Below are positions 1-9,944 of a stretch of 64,000 nt of DNA, in pieces. The stretch's first letter is position 1, and every line of letters starts with the position of its first letter. Source of the DNA: Bolinopsis microptera (Eukaryota; Ctenophora; Tentaculata; Lobata; Bolinopsidae); NCBI RefSeq assembly GCF_026151205.1, contig NC_087077.1:8609983-8673982 (forward strand). The letters are read 5' to 3'. The notes beneath the pieces were generated by a model, which did not search any database, had not been told where the DNA came from, and saw only the letters and a program-made list of their open reading frames with translations. The position numbers and the translations under genes are program-made.

Positions 1-899
1 CCTTGTTTGCTGCAGAGTTTACAGTTTCCTGAAACGGCTTTATTCCAAAGCTTTAGGTTGCTAGGTGTTGACGCAGTGTCATGGATAGCATTGACATGAA
101 ACTTTAACAGTTCCGGACTAAGTTGATAGATCAGGTTATTCCACGTGGTGTCAAATGTCATTGTATTTTCCCATGTGAGAAAGAGGTTTTGCCGCTTTTT
201 GTCAAAAAGTGAACAAATAAGTGTCTCTTCATCAAAGGTCCTCACCATGTTGGTTAGCAGTTTCCTCTCTGATGTGTCCTCATATCTTGTCCCATACCCG
301 AGGCCAGTTGTACCAACTGCAGGTTTTCCAACTAACTCTTGGAAGTAAAGTTGGCGCTGACGGTCTTTCAGCTCTTTGGGATAAGACCACATCTTCTGTG
401 TGTCTGCAATAGCCTTATGGTTAGAGTACACTTTTTTGATGTAGGGGTCACTTGAGTTACAAAGTTGGTGTCCCTTAATAAGTTGGATGACTTTGTACTC
501 AGTGCAGATGTTTTTCAGCTGCAATCCTTTTTGGTCTCTACTCCTGTAGAGGACGGTGGTGGTACAAGGATGCGCAATCCCTAGCCACTTCTTAAGGTAT
601 CTGTTACACAGTGCCTCAAGCTCTCTCACAAATGTGATGGGTAGGTTATAAACAGTAAACCCCCATGACATCTTACTAATGATGAGGTGGTTATACACCC
701 ACGCCTTCATTGGACCGGTGATTTCATCATTAGACGTTGTTTCCAAAAGGTCCTCTAACTTCTTCTTAATCATGGACCGAATTTCCTTCACCTCAAGATC
801 TACATACATGTACATTCCTAGGAACTTCATTGGTGCTTGGATAATGGACGGCACCTGTTGTTCGCTTAGTACAAACTCTGCATCATAGGTATTGTACTT
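1..899 (-). mobile_element. R2-like LINE fragment, C-terminal part of reverse transcriptase ORF
   Basis: The minus strand is open in one frame from about 899 to the window edge, roughly 300 codons, with no stop seen. The translation contains the post-polymerase part of a non-LTR reverse transcriptase: a thumb-like stretch (KFLGMYMYVDLEV, GPMKAWVYNHLIISKMSW), then LKKWLGIAHPCTTTVLYR, and near the edge HDTASTPSNLKLWNK followed by CKLC, the first half of a C-x2-C zinc finger. This order (polymerase, thumb, linker, late zinc finger) is typical of R2/NeSL/Hero-type LINEs; the exact clade is inferred. The polymerase core is missing upstream, so the copy is 5'-truncated at about 900; the finger and any endonuclease would lie beyond the window start. 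Confidence 0.65.
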
Positions 900-984
900 T
901 CCTCCAGTAGTTTAAGAGAAATGAATAGGTTAAATTGAAAGTTTATACTTTTGAAATAATAAAAAAACAGTTTGTCACGAAAAT

Positions 985-2880
985 TCTTAAAATTTCTGGT
1001 TGATAGACAAATACGTGAATAACAAAGGACAAAGACTCTATTCTTGTTTCGTGGATTTTCGCAAAGCTTTCGACTCCATCAGTCGTGAAGCTCTTCTGTA
1101 CAAGCTCTCAACCCTTGGTATAGATGGAAAATTCCTAAAATGTCTAGAACATATGTACAAGAATTCCAAAGCTAAGATCAAGCTGATCGCTAAAATATCA
1201 GACTCATTTGATATTCTTGCAGGTACGGAGCAGGGCCACCCAATGAGCCCCGAACTATTCAAAACTTACATCCACGAACTTTCGGAACGACTGAACAGTG
1301 TTCAAGACATCTCAAGTCCATTGCTGAATGAAACTATTCTGACCCACCTCTTGTGGGCAGATGATCTTGTCCTCCTCGCACTTTCGAAAGAAAGTCTTCA
1401 GGTCATGATCTCTGAACTTGAGTCATTCTGCAGAGAATGGGGGCTCACGGTGAACACCAAGAAAACCGCCATCATGATTTTTAATAAAAGTGGAAGGCAA
1501 CTCAAAGAGAGTTACGGTTTTCAGTACATGGGAGCAACAATCCCATCAGCGAAAACATATTGCTATTTAGGGATCACCTTCTCACTGTCGGGCAGCTTTA
1601 AGACAGCACTAAACCTTCTGCGACAAAAAGCTCTCCGGGCATACTTTGGACTGAAAAGTGAAGTAGACCTTAACAATATATCCAAGGTCGCAGTTCTTAA
1701 ACTGCTCGACTCCCTGCCAGTTGTATCGTACGGAGTGGAAGTCTGGATCAGCAGTAGCTCAGGAATTAAGGCTTTTGCCAGCACAACTGACAATACGAAG
1801 CAATCCCCACTGGCAGGCATTGCAGCTGACCCATTCGAAAGAATGCACCTCGCCATCCTTAAATGGACCCTTGGAGTTGGCAAATCTACATCCAACGCAG
1901 CTGTTTGGGGAGACTGCGGAAGAACCCCTATTGTAGTTCGATATGTTAAACAAGTCACCGATTTCCATAATCGCCTTGCAAGACTTGAACTAGAAGACTC
2001 ACCAGCCCTAGCCAGGCACGCTTTTGCTGAGCAGAAGAAACTTGATTTAGGTTGGTTCAGAGCACTGGAATCAATGCTAATGATACTCGACGAGAACAAA
2101 CTTGAACATCAACTTTACAACCCATTGTTATGTCAGGAAAGGGCACATAACCGATTTATCAATCTATGGGAAACAGAAAGACAAAGCAATAAGAAGCTTA
2201 CGTTCTATAATAAAGTTAAAGGTGCTTTCGAGCAGGAGCCGTACCTCACGCTACCGTCGAGAACTGGAAGCAATTTAGTGGCTAGGATCCGAATGAGCGG
2301 ACATAAGCTAAACGTAGAAACTGGAAGATATGGGAGCAGAACTGGAAGTCAACATCACAGAATTTGTGAATTCTGCAGCGAAAAGTCCATGATGGAGCTC
2401 TTTGTTAATCTTCCTTGTGTTGATCCGATAATAGAAGATGAAGAACACTTCCTTAGAACATGTCCCAGGTACCATTCCAGTAGGACTAACATGAAGGAGC
2501 CCACAAAGTCATTACTATTTCATGACATGAAGAGCCTCTTTCTACCGGAGCACATAGTGGAATTCACCAAGTTCGTCGCTCAGCTATGCAGAACGCGATT
2601 CCCTATAAAGAAGAAACACGAACATTAGTGTCTCAGTACGGGATATCACATTTCCTCCACAGCCCCTTCATTTTCACTTTACACTCATCAAACACCTTAA
2701 TGGTAACGGATTTTCTATTTGGATTTCGGACTTTGACTTTTAGCTATGCTGATCTGACATTATCTCACTGTAATATAGATCTATTTTTTGTAAACCTTGT
2801 AAACCTTGTAAACCTTGTACGGCTAGGCACCTTTTGAACCGAAGACAGATATCTGCGTCCGGCCGGAACTGAATTCAGAG
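985..2880 (+). mobile_element. 5'-truncated CR1/L2-like LINE
   Basis: This is a LINE copy that begins in the middle of its reverse transcriptase, lacking the endonuclease and the first polymerase motifs. The 3' end is marked by a short tandem tail, three copies of the 9-mer AAACCTTGT near 2790-2819, a style of tail known for CR1/L2 elements. The remaining DNA to about 2880 resembles 3' UTR; the exact end is uncertain. It belongs to the same broad family as the long LINE at 56.1-63.2 kb on the other strand (shared GTEQGHPMSPELF, LLWADDLVLLAL and YCYLGITF blocks), but clearly a different subfamily. It lies just before the tail of a secreted-protein gene copy. Confidence 0.8.
1000..2628 (+). CDS. 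reverse transcriptase of CR1/L2-like LINE, N-terminally truncated
   Basis: The reading frame encodes about 540 residues of the second half of a LINE ORF2. It starts at polymerase motif A (FVDFRKAFDS), then motif B region GTEQGHPMSPELF, motif C as WADD (LLWADDLVLLA), motif D (TVNTKKTAIMIF) and motif E (YCYLGITFSLSGSF). The C-terminal region carries a putative C-x2-C...H...C zinc knuckle (CEFC, then EEHFLRTC). There is no RNase H domain, in keeping with the CR1/L2 group. The frame has no internal stop despite the 5' truncation, which suggests a fairly young insertion. There is no genuine start codon: the frame simply opens inside the truncated element. Confidence 0.8.
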   Translation: MIDKYVNNKGQRLYSCFVDFRKAFDSISREALLYKLSTLGIDGKFLKCLEHMYKNSKAKIKLIAKISDSFDILAGTEQGHPMSPELFKTYIHELSERLNSVQDISSPLLNETILTHLLWADDLVLLALSKESLQVMISELESFCREWGLTVNTKKTAIMIFNKSGRQLKESYGFQYMGATIPSAKTYCYLGITFSLSGSFKTALNLLRQKALRAYFGLKSEVDLNNISKVAVLKLLDSLPVVSYGVEVWISSSSGIKAFASTTDNTKQSPLAGIAADPFERMHLAILKWTLGVGKSTSNAAVWGDCGRTPIVVRYVKQVTDFHNRLARLELEDSPALARHAFAEQKKLDLGWFRALESMLMILDENKLEHQLYNPLLCQERAHNRFINLWETERQSNKKLTFYNKVKGAFEQEPYLTLPSRTGSNLVARIRMSGHKLNVETGRYGSRTGSQHHRICEFCSEKSMMELFVNLPCVDPIIEDEEHFLRTCPRYHSSRTNMKEPTKSLLFHDMKSLFLPEHIVEFTKFVAQLCRTRFPIKKKHEH

Positions 2881-2884
2881 CCTC

Positions 2885-2941
2885 TAAAATGTTGAGGGAC
2901 GAGTATAGTATTTACTGGTCAGCTTTTGGTTACAACTGTTA
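2885..2941 (+). pseudogene. 3' tail of a secreted-protein gene copy
   Basis: A short stretch encodes SIYWSAFGYNC and a stop, matching the last residues of the tandem family at 3.3, 7.0, 8.2 and 9.9 kb (YWSAFGYTC or LWTAVGYTC). The bases after the stop also match the copy at 9.9 kb. Everything upstream of this tail is missing and replaced by the LINE end, so this is a remnant of the first copy of the array. Confidence 0.6.
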
Positions 2942-3354
2942 GGACTCTACTCTAGTAATGAGTATTACGGCTCCTTTGGTCAGCTATTTCACCGTAAAGC
3001 TTATACCCTTGGGACAGTATTGTCTCTATTGTCTCTATCAGTTTCTAGGTACCTCCTAAAAGGGGAAGCTAAGGGCAGTTTCCTACACGGGCAATCCAAA
3101 CTCTCATGACAGCTGGTTGAACTTAACATCTAGTTTCTAATTGTCTAGAAAGTCTAACTAATATTTATTACAGTCCTCTTTATGTAAACAGCAGGTTAAT
3201 TTAAGTTATTAATATTTCTTACTTGAATTTCTGCTGATCTTGTCATTTAGCCCTCATTTCGTTAACGGCCATCTGGTTGACGTTTTAAAGTTTCAGCCAT
3301 CGTACTCTACGGTCAAGTCCCTGTACGCTTTACTCCAATATTATAGCACTGCTG

Positions 3355-3735
3355 ATGTTGGTTCTAGTTCCACTTCTACAAGGTGATATTAAAATACTGG
3401 ATATAATATACTCCTAATGGTAATACCGGTCCTGCTCCCTGTGCTCGAACCTACTCTGGGGTTGGGAGATGGAATGGCTTGACTGGATCAATTCTAAGAT
3501 CTTTCCAGGGAAGGTGTATAAGAAAATAACGATAGCTGACTGTAATTTTGTTACTTCCCCTGTTATTACAGCTACTACTAAAGGACATGTTAATGTTTGC
3601 CCCTCTATCTCCGTGCGATTGGTTGGAAGATCGTAGTTTTTTGCCTACTTGGTGGACATGGAGGAAACAACAGTTACCAAAATGGAGAACTGCAAGTGTG
3701 ACGTTCTTTGGACAGCCGTTGGATACACCTGCTAA
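3355..3735 (+). pseudogene. secreted cysteine-bearing protein, broken copy 2
   Basis: The DNA aligns along its whole length with the intact gene at 7005-7403: a hydrophobic leader (MLVLVPLLQGDIKILD), the PAPCA block, the F-PGKVYK-I-IADCNFV block, and the final LWTAVGYTC before TAA at 3733. A small insertion after KILD shifts the frame near the N-terminus and other indels follow, so no single frame covers it. The leader and end remain readable, suggesting loss not long ago. An unrelated open frame on the minus strand (3451-3825) is a shadow. Confidence 0.6.
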
Positions 3736-3989
3736 ACTGTCCAGGGAATCTCTGCGACAATTGGGGATCAATTTGTTTATTTTTGGATATCTTGAAAGTG
3801 CAAATTTGTTCATTATTGTCTCCATAGTCTATACTGTAGTTTAAGATAATAGGTTTTGAATAAGCTCAGGGGTTAGCGTTTAAGAATTAAGACTGAAATA
3901 TAAGCAGGAATATCAATATTATATTTGTCTTAGTTTGAAATGAACGTCAATTGAAACTTGCACTTCTTTTATTATTATATTATAAGTTG

Positions 3990-6470
3990 GATTATGGTTC
4001 ACCACTAGTTTTATACAACCTAGCAGACGTGTTACATCATTTACTGGTTGGCGAAAGGATTGGTCAGCTGGTCGGTACAGTAAGAAGACACTGCCTGTAT
4101 ACTCTCAAATAGATTACATACTATGCCGAAATAAATCTAAGTGTCTTTTGACTCAATCAAGAACTTATGCTGGTACTAAAACATTTTCAGATCATAGACT
4201 TGTCATTGCTCGCATCAATTTCAGCAACATTCATCTTTGTTTCAAACCTAAACAACGACGTGTTCCTTCTTATAATATATCAGAACTTGTAAGCAACAAA
4301 GATATGCAACATAAATATCACTTGGCCCTTGAAGGCAAGTTCTCAAATTTTGCGACCAGCAACGATCCAAATGCCGACCTTCAAAATCTTATGTCTCATA
4401 TTCGTGATGCTGCCAATGTTTCCATCGGCCCAAAACCTAAAGCTCGCTTGAAACATCACAGCAGTGATGACACTCTCAAAGAGCTTGTTGAAAAGCGTCA
4501 CAATCTCCGACAGCTACTTAACAATAATCAATCTCTTGATCGAACTACATTGAGGTCATCCATCAACCACCTCACTAATAGTATCCAGAAAAGATTAGTT
4601 GAAGTGAGGTCTGCTCAAGCTGATCAGACCTATAGTGATATTACTAACACAAACGATTCAAGGAAAATGTTTGAAGCAGTAAGACATCTTCAGAAAAGTA
4701 AACCACCTAATAACTCGATTGGTGTTCATGATGAAAATGGCTGTTTGATTGCATCTGACGACATGAAAGCTTCTGTTGTTAGAGACTATCTCGAAAAACA
4801 GCTGACTCGCAATGAGCAACCTCTCGAGCCTTTTGAGGGTCTACCACGTGCTCTCAATGTCCCTTTTACTGGAGTTGAAATACATGCAGCCACCTCTAGC
4901 TTGAAAAATGGGAGGGCAAATGGTCCCGATGGAATACCCAACGAGCTAATTAAGTACTCTAATAGTACAGTCCATGAACATTATGCTGGAATCATCAACA
5001 GTTGTTTCGAGACACATACTTTCCCCATTTCCATTGGAGAGGCTACTATAACACCCTTACAGAACTCAGAAGCCAAAAAACCTATTGGTCCTCTGAAGAA
5101 TTTACGTCCACTCACCTTGTCCAATGCAGCCAGAAAAATTCTGTCTATGGCTACTCTTAAAAGGATAGAAGAAAAAGTGAACGCCTTCAATGGTCCATGG
5201 CAGTGTGCATATAAACGCGCTCGTTCTTGTGCTGATATTGTTTGGTGTCAGCGAGTTCTACTGTCAGTTGTCCAAAGGAAGAAATGGGAGTATCATCGCA
5301 TGGGCATTGATATGTCTAGTGCGTTTGACACGATCAAACGCACTACGATTCTTGAACTCCTGAAACTGTGTGGCTGTACTGAGGATGAGCTGAGTATTGT
5401 CCGGTTGGTGTTGTCCAACACAAAGCTACGGGTGAAGGTAAATGGAGTTCTTTCAGCTGAGTTTTTAAGTCTCCTTGGAGCTTTCCAAGGTGACTGTCTA
5501 TCCGGCTGTCTGTTCACCCTTGTCTTGGCTGGTGCATTGAATGAACTTAGATGGACTATAACAATCAGTTTAGATAGGCCGATCCCCCCGATTACTATTG
5601 CTGGCCTTCCACTTGACACTGAATATGCTGATGATGTTGACTTCAATGATGAAGAGGAAGACAACTTGAGAGCTATTTTGCCCCAGGCAACAGCTATACT
5701 CGAGAAATGGAACCTCTTTGTCAATGAAGACAAAACGGACTTCACTCATGTTTATTTAGCTAGTACGGGTGAAGTCGACAGTGATGGAAAATTAGTGTCG
5801 GGGAATGAAGCATGGAGGAAAAGTATCACTCTAGGGTCCGTCTTGTGTAGCAAAGCTGATATTCAGCGTCGCATAAACCTGGGATATGCTGCCTTTAACA
5901 ATTACAAGAAGGCCTGGAGTGATAAACTGCCCCTAAACAAACGTCTAATACTGTATAATGCTTTAGTCGTATCGGTTCTTATGTACAACTCATCCTGTTG
6001 GGCCGTCCCCAAAATATTCCTTGAAAAACTAGATGTTGTTCACCGCAGACATCTTCGCACTATTTTGAATATAAAGTACCCAGGAGTCATCTCCAACAAA
6101 AACTTGTATAAACGCTGCAATGCTGAACCATTGTCAGAAAAAGTGGCCCGTAGTCGGTGGAGAATGTTAGGACATGTTTTGCGGGGTCCTATTGACGGAC
6201 CAGCGTTTTCTTCCCTCATTTTTGCCATCAATACACTGGACTTACCAGGGAGAAGAGGAAGACCCCAAAGCAATCTATTCTCGCTGATTGTGCATGATTT
6301 ATGTGAAAGAAATCTTTATTTGAATAATATCTTTGACCTGCATTATCTCCGTAATTTGAGTTATGACAAGAGATATTGGCGGAAATTGCAATGAAGTTCT
6401 TTATTTTTAGTTTTTGTTTTAGGGAAAGATTAGACTTGGGCGTTGTTTTTTAACTATCCCTTGTTTAGAA
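3990..6470 (+). mobile_element. 5'-truncated RTE-like LINE
   Basis: This element lies between the second and third copies of the secreted-protein array. It begins within the endonuclease domain: the frame from about 3990 reads through QIDYILCRN into SDHRLVIARINF, the last two endonuclease blocks of RTE/Proto2-type elements. An intact polymerase and a C-terminal region follow, with a short 3' UTR after 6394. The exact 3' end and target duplication were not resolved. It differs in clade from both LINEs upstream of it. Confidence 0.75.
4148..6394 (+). CDS. RTE-like LINE ORF2: endonuclease end plus reverse transcriptase
   Basis: The first Met gives 748 residues, though the frame is open from about 3990. 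Blocks in order: endonuclease SDHRLV (residues about 15-20), a linker with a basic and glutamine-rich stretch, polymerase motif 1 (NGRANGPDGIPNELIK), LRPLTLSNAARKILSMA, motif A (GIDMSSAFDTIKR), motif B (GAFQGDCLSGCLF), motif C (EYADDVDF), and the late RTE block GHVLRGP...LPGRRGRP. The catalytic aspartates of motifs A and C are present. The frame has no stop, so the polymerase part looks undamaged, but without the 5' half of the endonuclease the copy should not be mobile by itself. Clade placement is from the late GRRGRP block and the motif B form; RTE-X or Proto2 is possible. Confidence 0.8.
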   Translation: MTQSRTYAGTKTFSDHRLVIARINFSNIHLCFKPKQRRVPSYNISELVSNKDMQHKYHLALEGKFSNFATSNDPNADLQNLMSHIRDAANVSIGPKPKARLKHHSSDDTLKELVEKRHNLRQLLNNNQSLDRTTLRSSINHLTNSIQKRLVEVRSAQADQTYSDITNTNDSRKMFEAVRHLQKSKPPNNSIGVHDENGCLIASDDMKASVVRDYLEKQLTRNEQPLEPFEGLPRALNVPFTGVEIHAATSSLKNGRANGPDGIPNELIKYSNSTVHEHYAGIINSCFETHTFPISIGEATITPLQNSEAKKPIGPLKNLRPLTLSNAARKILSMATLKRIEEKVNAFNGPWQCAYKRARSCADIVWCQRVLLSVVQRKKWEYHRMGIDMSSAFDTIKRTTILELLKLCGCTEDELSIVRLVLSNTKLRVKVNGVLSAEFLSLLGAFQGDCLSGCLFTLVLAGALNELRWTITISLDRPIPPITIAGLPLDTEYADDVDFNDEEEDNLRAILPQATAILEKWNLFVNEDKTDFTHVYLASTGEVDSDGKLVSGNEAWRKSITLGSVLCSKADIQRRINLGYAAFNNYKKAWSDKLPLNKRLILYNALVVSVLMYNSSCWAVPKIFLEKLDVVHRRHLRTILNIKYPGVISNKNLYKRCNAEPLSEKVARSRWRMLGHVLRGPIDGPAFSSLIFAINTLDLPGRRGRPQSNLFSLIVHDLCERNLYLNNIFDLHYLRNLSYDKRYWRKLQ

Positions 6471-6799
6471 CTTTGATTTAATAATAATATGGTTCATAGA
6501 TGTTGACCTAGATCTAAGAAATGAAGAATGATCTAGCATTCTAATTGAAAACCAATGATCTGTTATAAAAAGCGGCGCTAATTCATTGAAATACCTAATG
6601 GAAAATAGTTGTGTATTTGTGTCCCATCTGCTGGCCCTATCAATAAGCCAAACTATGACTCCTCCAAGCCCCAGTCTAACCTTATCAGCAAACCCTGGAC
6701 CCAAACAATCCTGGCTGCTAAACTAATGGGTCAAGCTCAGACTCTCACAATTAGGTGGACAAGCAATAGGTCTATGTTGAATAAATTTACTAGCTTGTG
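6471..6799. other. no gene seen
   Basis: AT-rich sequence between the RTE-like LINE and the conserved block upstream of the intact secreted-protein gene. Short open frames on both strands here have no coding look. Confidence 0.4.
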
Positions 6800-7004
6800 C
6801 AACAGCTGGATAATCTTGAAAGTTTTAGTCAGGATAATTTAATCTGTATAGTTCTTTAATTATGTTCCGTAAGTATTGTCGTTGCCATTTCTTTTGTTTT
6901 TTGTTGCTAATTTTTTGTGACGAGTATTTAGGCACACCTACCCCTACAAATAAGCCACTCGGAGATTTATCCAACTGTCTAGCCCCTGTACGCTTTATTT
7001 CGTA
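6800..7004 (+). promoter_or_regulatory. conserved upstream block of the secreted-protein genes
   Basis: About 200 bases ahead of the intact gene recur ahead of other copies. The block starts with CAACAGCTGGATAATC (6800), which is also found at 8119 and 9709. It contains CCCCTACAAATAA (about 6941), repeated at about 9860, and CCCTGTACGCTTTA just before the start codon, repeated near 3320 and 9899. Its retention with each copy shows that the duplicated unit includes the promoter region. The AAATAA stretch might serve as the TATA element; that is inference. Confidence 0.4.
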
Positions 7005-7403
7005 ATGATAGAACTACTGCAACTGATGTTGGTTCTAGTACCAGTTCTACTAGGTGATATTAAAATACTGGATACTCCTAACGGTAGTGTCAGTCCTGCT
7101 CCTTGTGCTCGAGTCTGTGCTGGAGTTGGGAGATGGGATGAAACTGGCCAATGGGGATGGACAGAACATTGGGACTTTCCAGGGATGGTTTATAAGGAAA
7201 TATTGATAGCTGACTGTAATTTCGTTAGTGCCCCTGTTCTTTCAGCTACAGCTAGATCTGGAGCAAATGATGATTCGTGTCCTTCAATCGCCGTTCGAAG
7301 TATTTACTTGAACTATTTTTTTGCACACTCGGACGCAACGGTTCCCATGATGACCACCAACAAGTGCGACGTGCTTTGGACAGCCGTTGGATACACCTGC
7401 TAA
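7005..7403 (+). CDS. small secreted cysteine-bearing protein, intact copy (H-type-lectin-like end, tentative)
   Basis: A single exon encodes 132 residues. Residues 1-17 (MIELLQLMLVLVPVLLG) are a good signal peptide with cleavage before DIKILD. The mature part has six cysteines (PAPCARVCAG, ADCNF, DDSCPS, NKCDVLW, GYTC), suggesting three disulfides. The pattern of a FVSAPVL strand, alternating hydrophobic strands, and a final V-x-W-x-A-x-G (DVLWTAVGY) recalls H-type lectin domains (discoidin / Helix pomatia agglutinin type), but this is weak by eye. It is the only undamaged member of a tandem family in this window and sits on the same strand and in the same order as the broken copies. Secretion is the only role I would infer with some confidence. 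Confidence 0.6.
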   Translation: MIELLQLMLVLVPVLLGDIKILDTPNGSVSPAPCARVCAGVGRWDETGQWGWTEHWDFPGMVYKEILIADCNFVSAPVLSATARSGANDDSCPSIAVRSIYLNYFFAHSDATVPMMTTNKCDVLWTAVGYTC

Positions 7404-8118
7404 TCTATCTGGAGCAACGTTCAGAAATCAATTTGTATCAGATTTGTTTGATATTTGAATATAACTTTATAGTGAGAATTCATTTATTTCTTGTATTCAT
7501 ACTGTTATTAGTGTTATGTTGTTTAACAGAATATGTGATGGAATAGGCTCAGGGCTTCGAAACCGTATTAAGCATGTAATCCAAATCAAATAATTATCAT
7601 CAACCCTTAATGATATATAAAAGAGGTCTAGGTGACAATTAGGAAATTAGCAACGCTGTCACCTATAATTTCCCAAAAGAACTTAACTAAATAAAGAATC
7701 AACGAAGCTGCATCTTCCTCCATGGACCATGATGCCCTGTCAAATGTAATATAATTGCTAAAGTAATCTAAATCATAATGCTATAATTATGAATAGATTT
7801 CTATCACTAAGGTCACGCTGGATCAATGAAAAGAAATTTTACTAAGGTCTTCCAACTCTCCATTTCTTAGTTACACTATTAACAGCAAACACTAGAATTA
7901 ATTAATTAATGAATTAATTAATTTAACACTAAATTAAGAGAAGAGGTGTATGCAGGTCCTTCTCCTGGGCCCCTCAGAACATATTGCATGAAAGATGACA
8001 TTTTTCTTGTTGCGTAATATATGCCCTAACATTTTCCATAGACTACGGCCCACTTGGGCTGACAGGAGTTCAGTGTTCACTGGCATATCTTAGGTGAATA
8101 ACTTTTTACTGGTTTTTG
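7404..8118. other. no gene seen; AT-rich spacer
   Basis: The spacer between array copies 3 and 4 holds a TTAATTAA-type simple stretch near 7898-7923 and nothing that looks coding. Confidence 0.4.
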
Positions 8119-8167
8119 CAACAGCTGGATAATCTAATCAGGATATGTTAATCATATTTTCACGAAC

Positions 8168-8534
8168 ACGTGACCTTAGGTGATATTAAAATAGTGAATA
8201 GTGCTAATGGTAGTGTCGGTCCTGCTCCTGTGCTCGGGCCTGTGCTGGAGTTGGGAGATGGGATGATACTGGCGAATGGAGATGGGTAGATTCTGGAACC
8301 TTTCCGGGGAAGGCGTTAAAGATTACAAATGTAGCTGACTGTAATTTCGTGAGTGCCCCTATTATTACAGCTACTGCTAGATCTTGAGCATATAATGATT
8401 TGTGTCCTTCAATCGCCGTTCGAAGCCTTTTCTCCAGAAAGTTTTTTGCATACTCGGTGGAAGACACAACCGCTACCAAGATGTGGACAAGCAAGTGTGA
8501 CGTTTACTGGACAGCCTTTGGTTACACCTGCTAA
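8168..8534 (+). pseudogene. secreted-protein gene, broken copy 4
   Basis: Sequence matches the intact copy from the GDIKI block (about 8174) through the ADCNFVSAP block to YTC and the TAA at 8532. The start codon and signal peptide region have been lost by a deletion that joins the upstream CAACAGCTGG block (8119) almost directly to the coding part, and there are frame changes and an in-frame stop inside. It is a pseudogene. Confidence 0.6.
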
Positions 8535-8812
8535 ACTATCCGGAGAAACGGTCGGAAATTAATTTGTATCATATTTGTTTGAATACCTTTATATAGCGAG
8601 AATTCGTTTATTTCTTGTATTCTTATTGTAGTTTGAGAAGATAGGTGATTGAACAGGCTCAGGGTTTTAAAACCTTATTTAGAATTAAATCTCTTATCCT
8701 TTTAACAAAATATCATACAATCAACAGGTTAGGGAAAATCTTTAATCAAAAACCATATTATGTAGGGTTGACTGTTTCCAAAATTAAAACTCTATATGGT
8801 TTGTATTCTGGG

Positions 8813-8816
<4 letters not shown>

Positions 8817-8846
<30 letters not shown>
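8817..8846 (+). repeat. poly(A) tract of 30 bases
   Basis: An uninterrupted run of 30 A lies between the copy 4 flank and the Penelope-like fragment. It may be the poly(A) end of a retroposed sequence on the plus strand, but no clear body or target duplication was found. Confidence 0.6.
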
Positions 8847-8847
<1 letters not shown>

Positions 8848-8848
8848 A

Positions 8849-9400
8849 TCTTTATCCCGGTTGTTGCGACAAGTAAAAATGCTCTTATTAGGGAAAGGAG
8901 ATTACTCGACGTTTCAATGTAACTACATCGTATTCATGATCTAAAAACAAGTGTTAAAAATTCAAAACGTAAAAAACGTATATCTGAGGTAAAATTTGTG
9001 TACATTAATTTATTTTTAATCAATCAACTTTTATCCAAAAATTCGATACAAAAAAGTCATAACAAAATTCATAACAAAATTAGTTTTATACGACGACAAA
9101 CTTTTATAGTAAATACTGTACATTCCTAAAACTACTACTAAATATACTACACATGATACAGAAGCATGGAGTGCTACAACGGTGAACAGGTGCATGATGT
9201 GAAGTGTGTAGGTATGTATCTAGTGTGGAGTGAAAATGGCGGGAATCGTACTGACCAATGAGAAGTGTGAAACGTGGGAGCCTAATATGGTTTGATTGAT
9301 GTTATAAGGGTTAGTGTGTTGAATAGGAGGCGGAAGTGTGCGTGTGTGAGATGTGGTCCCTGTACTCAGAAAGTAAACAAAACCTATAAATATCACTAAA
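8849..9400 (-). mobile_element. Penelope-like element end (fossil fragment)
   Basis: The stretch contains GACGTTTCAATGT...ACATCGTATTCATGATCTAAA, the mirror of the hammerhead-bearing end segments that flank Penelope-like retroelements, followed by a GTGTG-rich region (9190-9360) of the kind seen beside such ends. No polymerase or endonuclease sequence is visible. The assignment rests on the terminal motif alone. Confidence 0.4.
8905..8950 (-). ncRNA. decayed hammerhead-ribozyme-like motif
   Basis: Read on the minus strand, ATGA (end of the expected CTGATGA box) is followed by a short hairpin (GATGTA / TACATT) and then GAAACGTC, the second conserved box with the cleavage-side stem. The first box reads ATCATGA instead of CTGATGA, so the ribozyme is probably inactive. 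Minimal hammerheads of this layout are known in Penelope-like elements. Confidence 0.4.
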
Positions 9401-9944
9401 TATCACTACATATAATATGGTTTGTTAAATTATTCTTATCAGTATAACGATCTGATTATCACTCTCAAATGTTGAGATGACTCTTATTTTAGTTGAGCTG
9501 TTTTCTGACTTCTTTGCCTTGTTTTTGTCAAAGTTAGGCAGAATTAGTCTACAATTCAATCTAAAGTAAATCATCATCGACCCTTACAGTAATTTAAACT
9601 TCACTGTGTACTCCGTACAAGACGTAACACCCCCTAAAATGTTAACAACGGGCGCAAGAGTTGTATTCAGTACCTTAGCAGGTGAATTGTGGATTATTTT
9701 ACTGACACAACAGCTGGATAATCATGGCATGTTAAGTGAAGGTATGTTAATCATACATATTTTGAAGAATATAACTTACTTTAATGGTGTTTCCTAAGTT
9801 TTCTCGTTGTTTTTTTCTTATGTTTCCCTCTTGTTAATTTGCTGGGACGTGTATTCAGACCCCTACAAATAAACTCGAAGATTCTTCTAGGAGTCACGTC
9901 CCTGTACGCTCTACTGCACCATGCTAACCCCGCTAATAATCACT

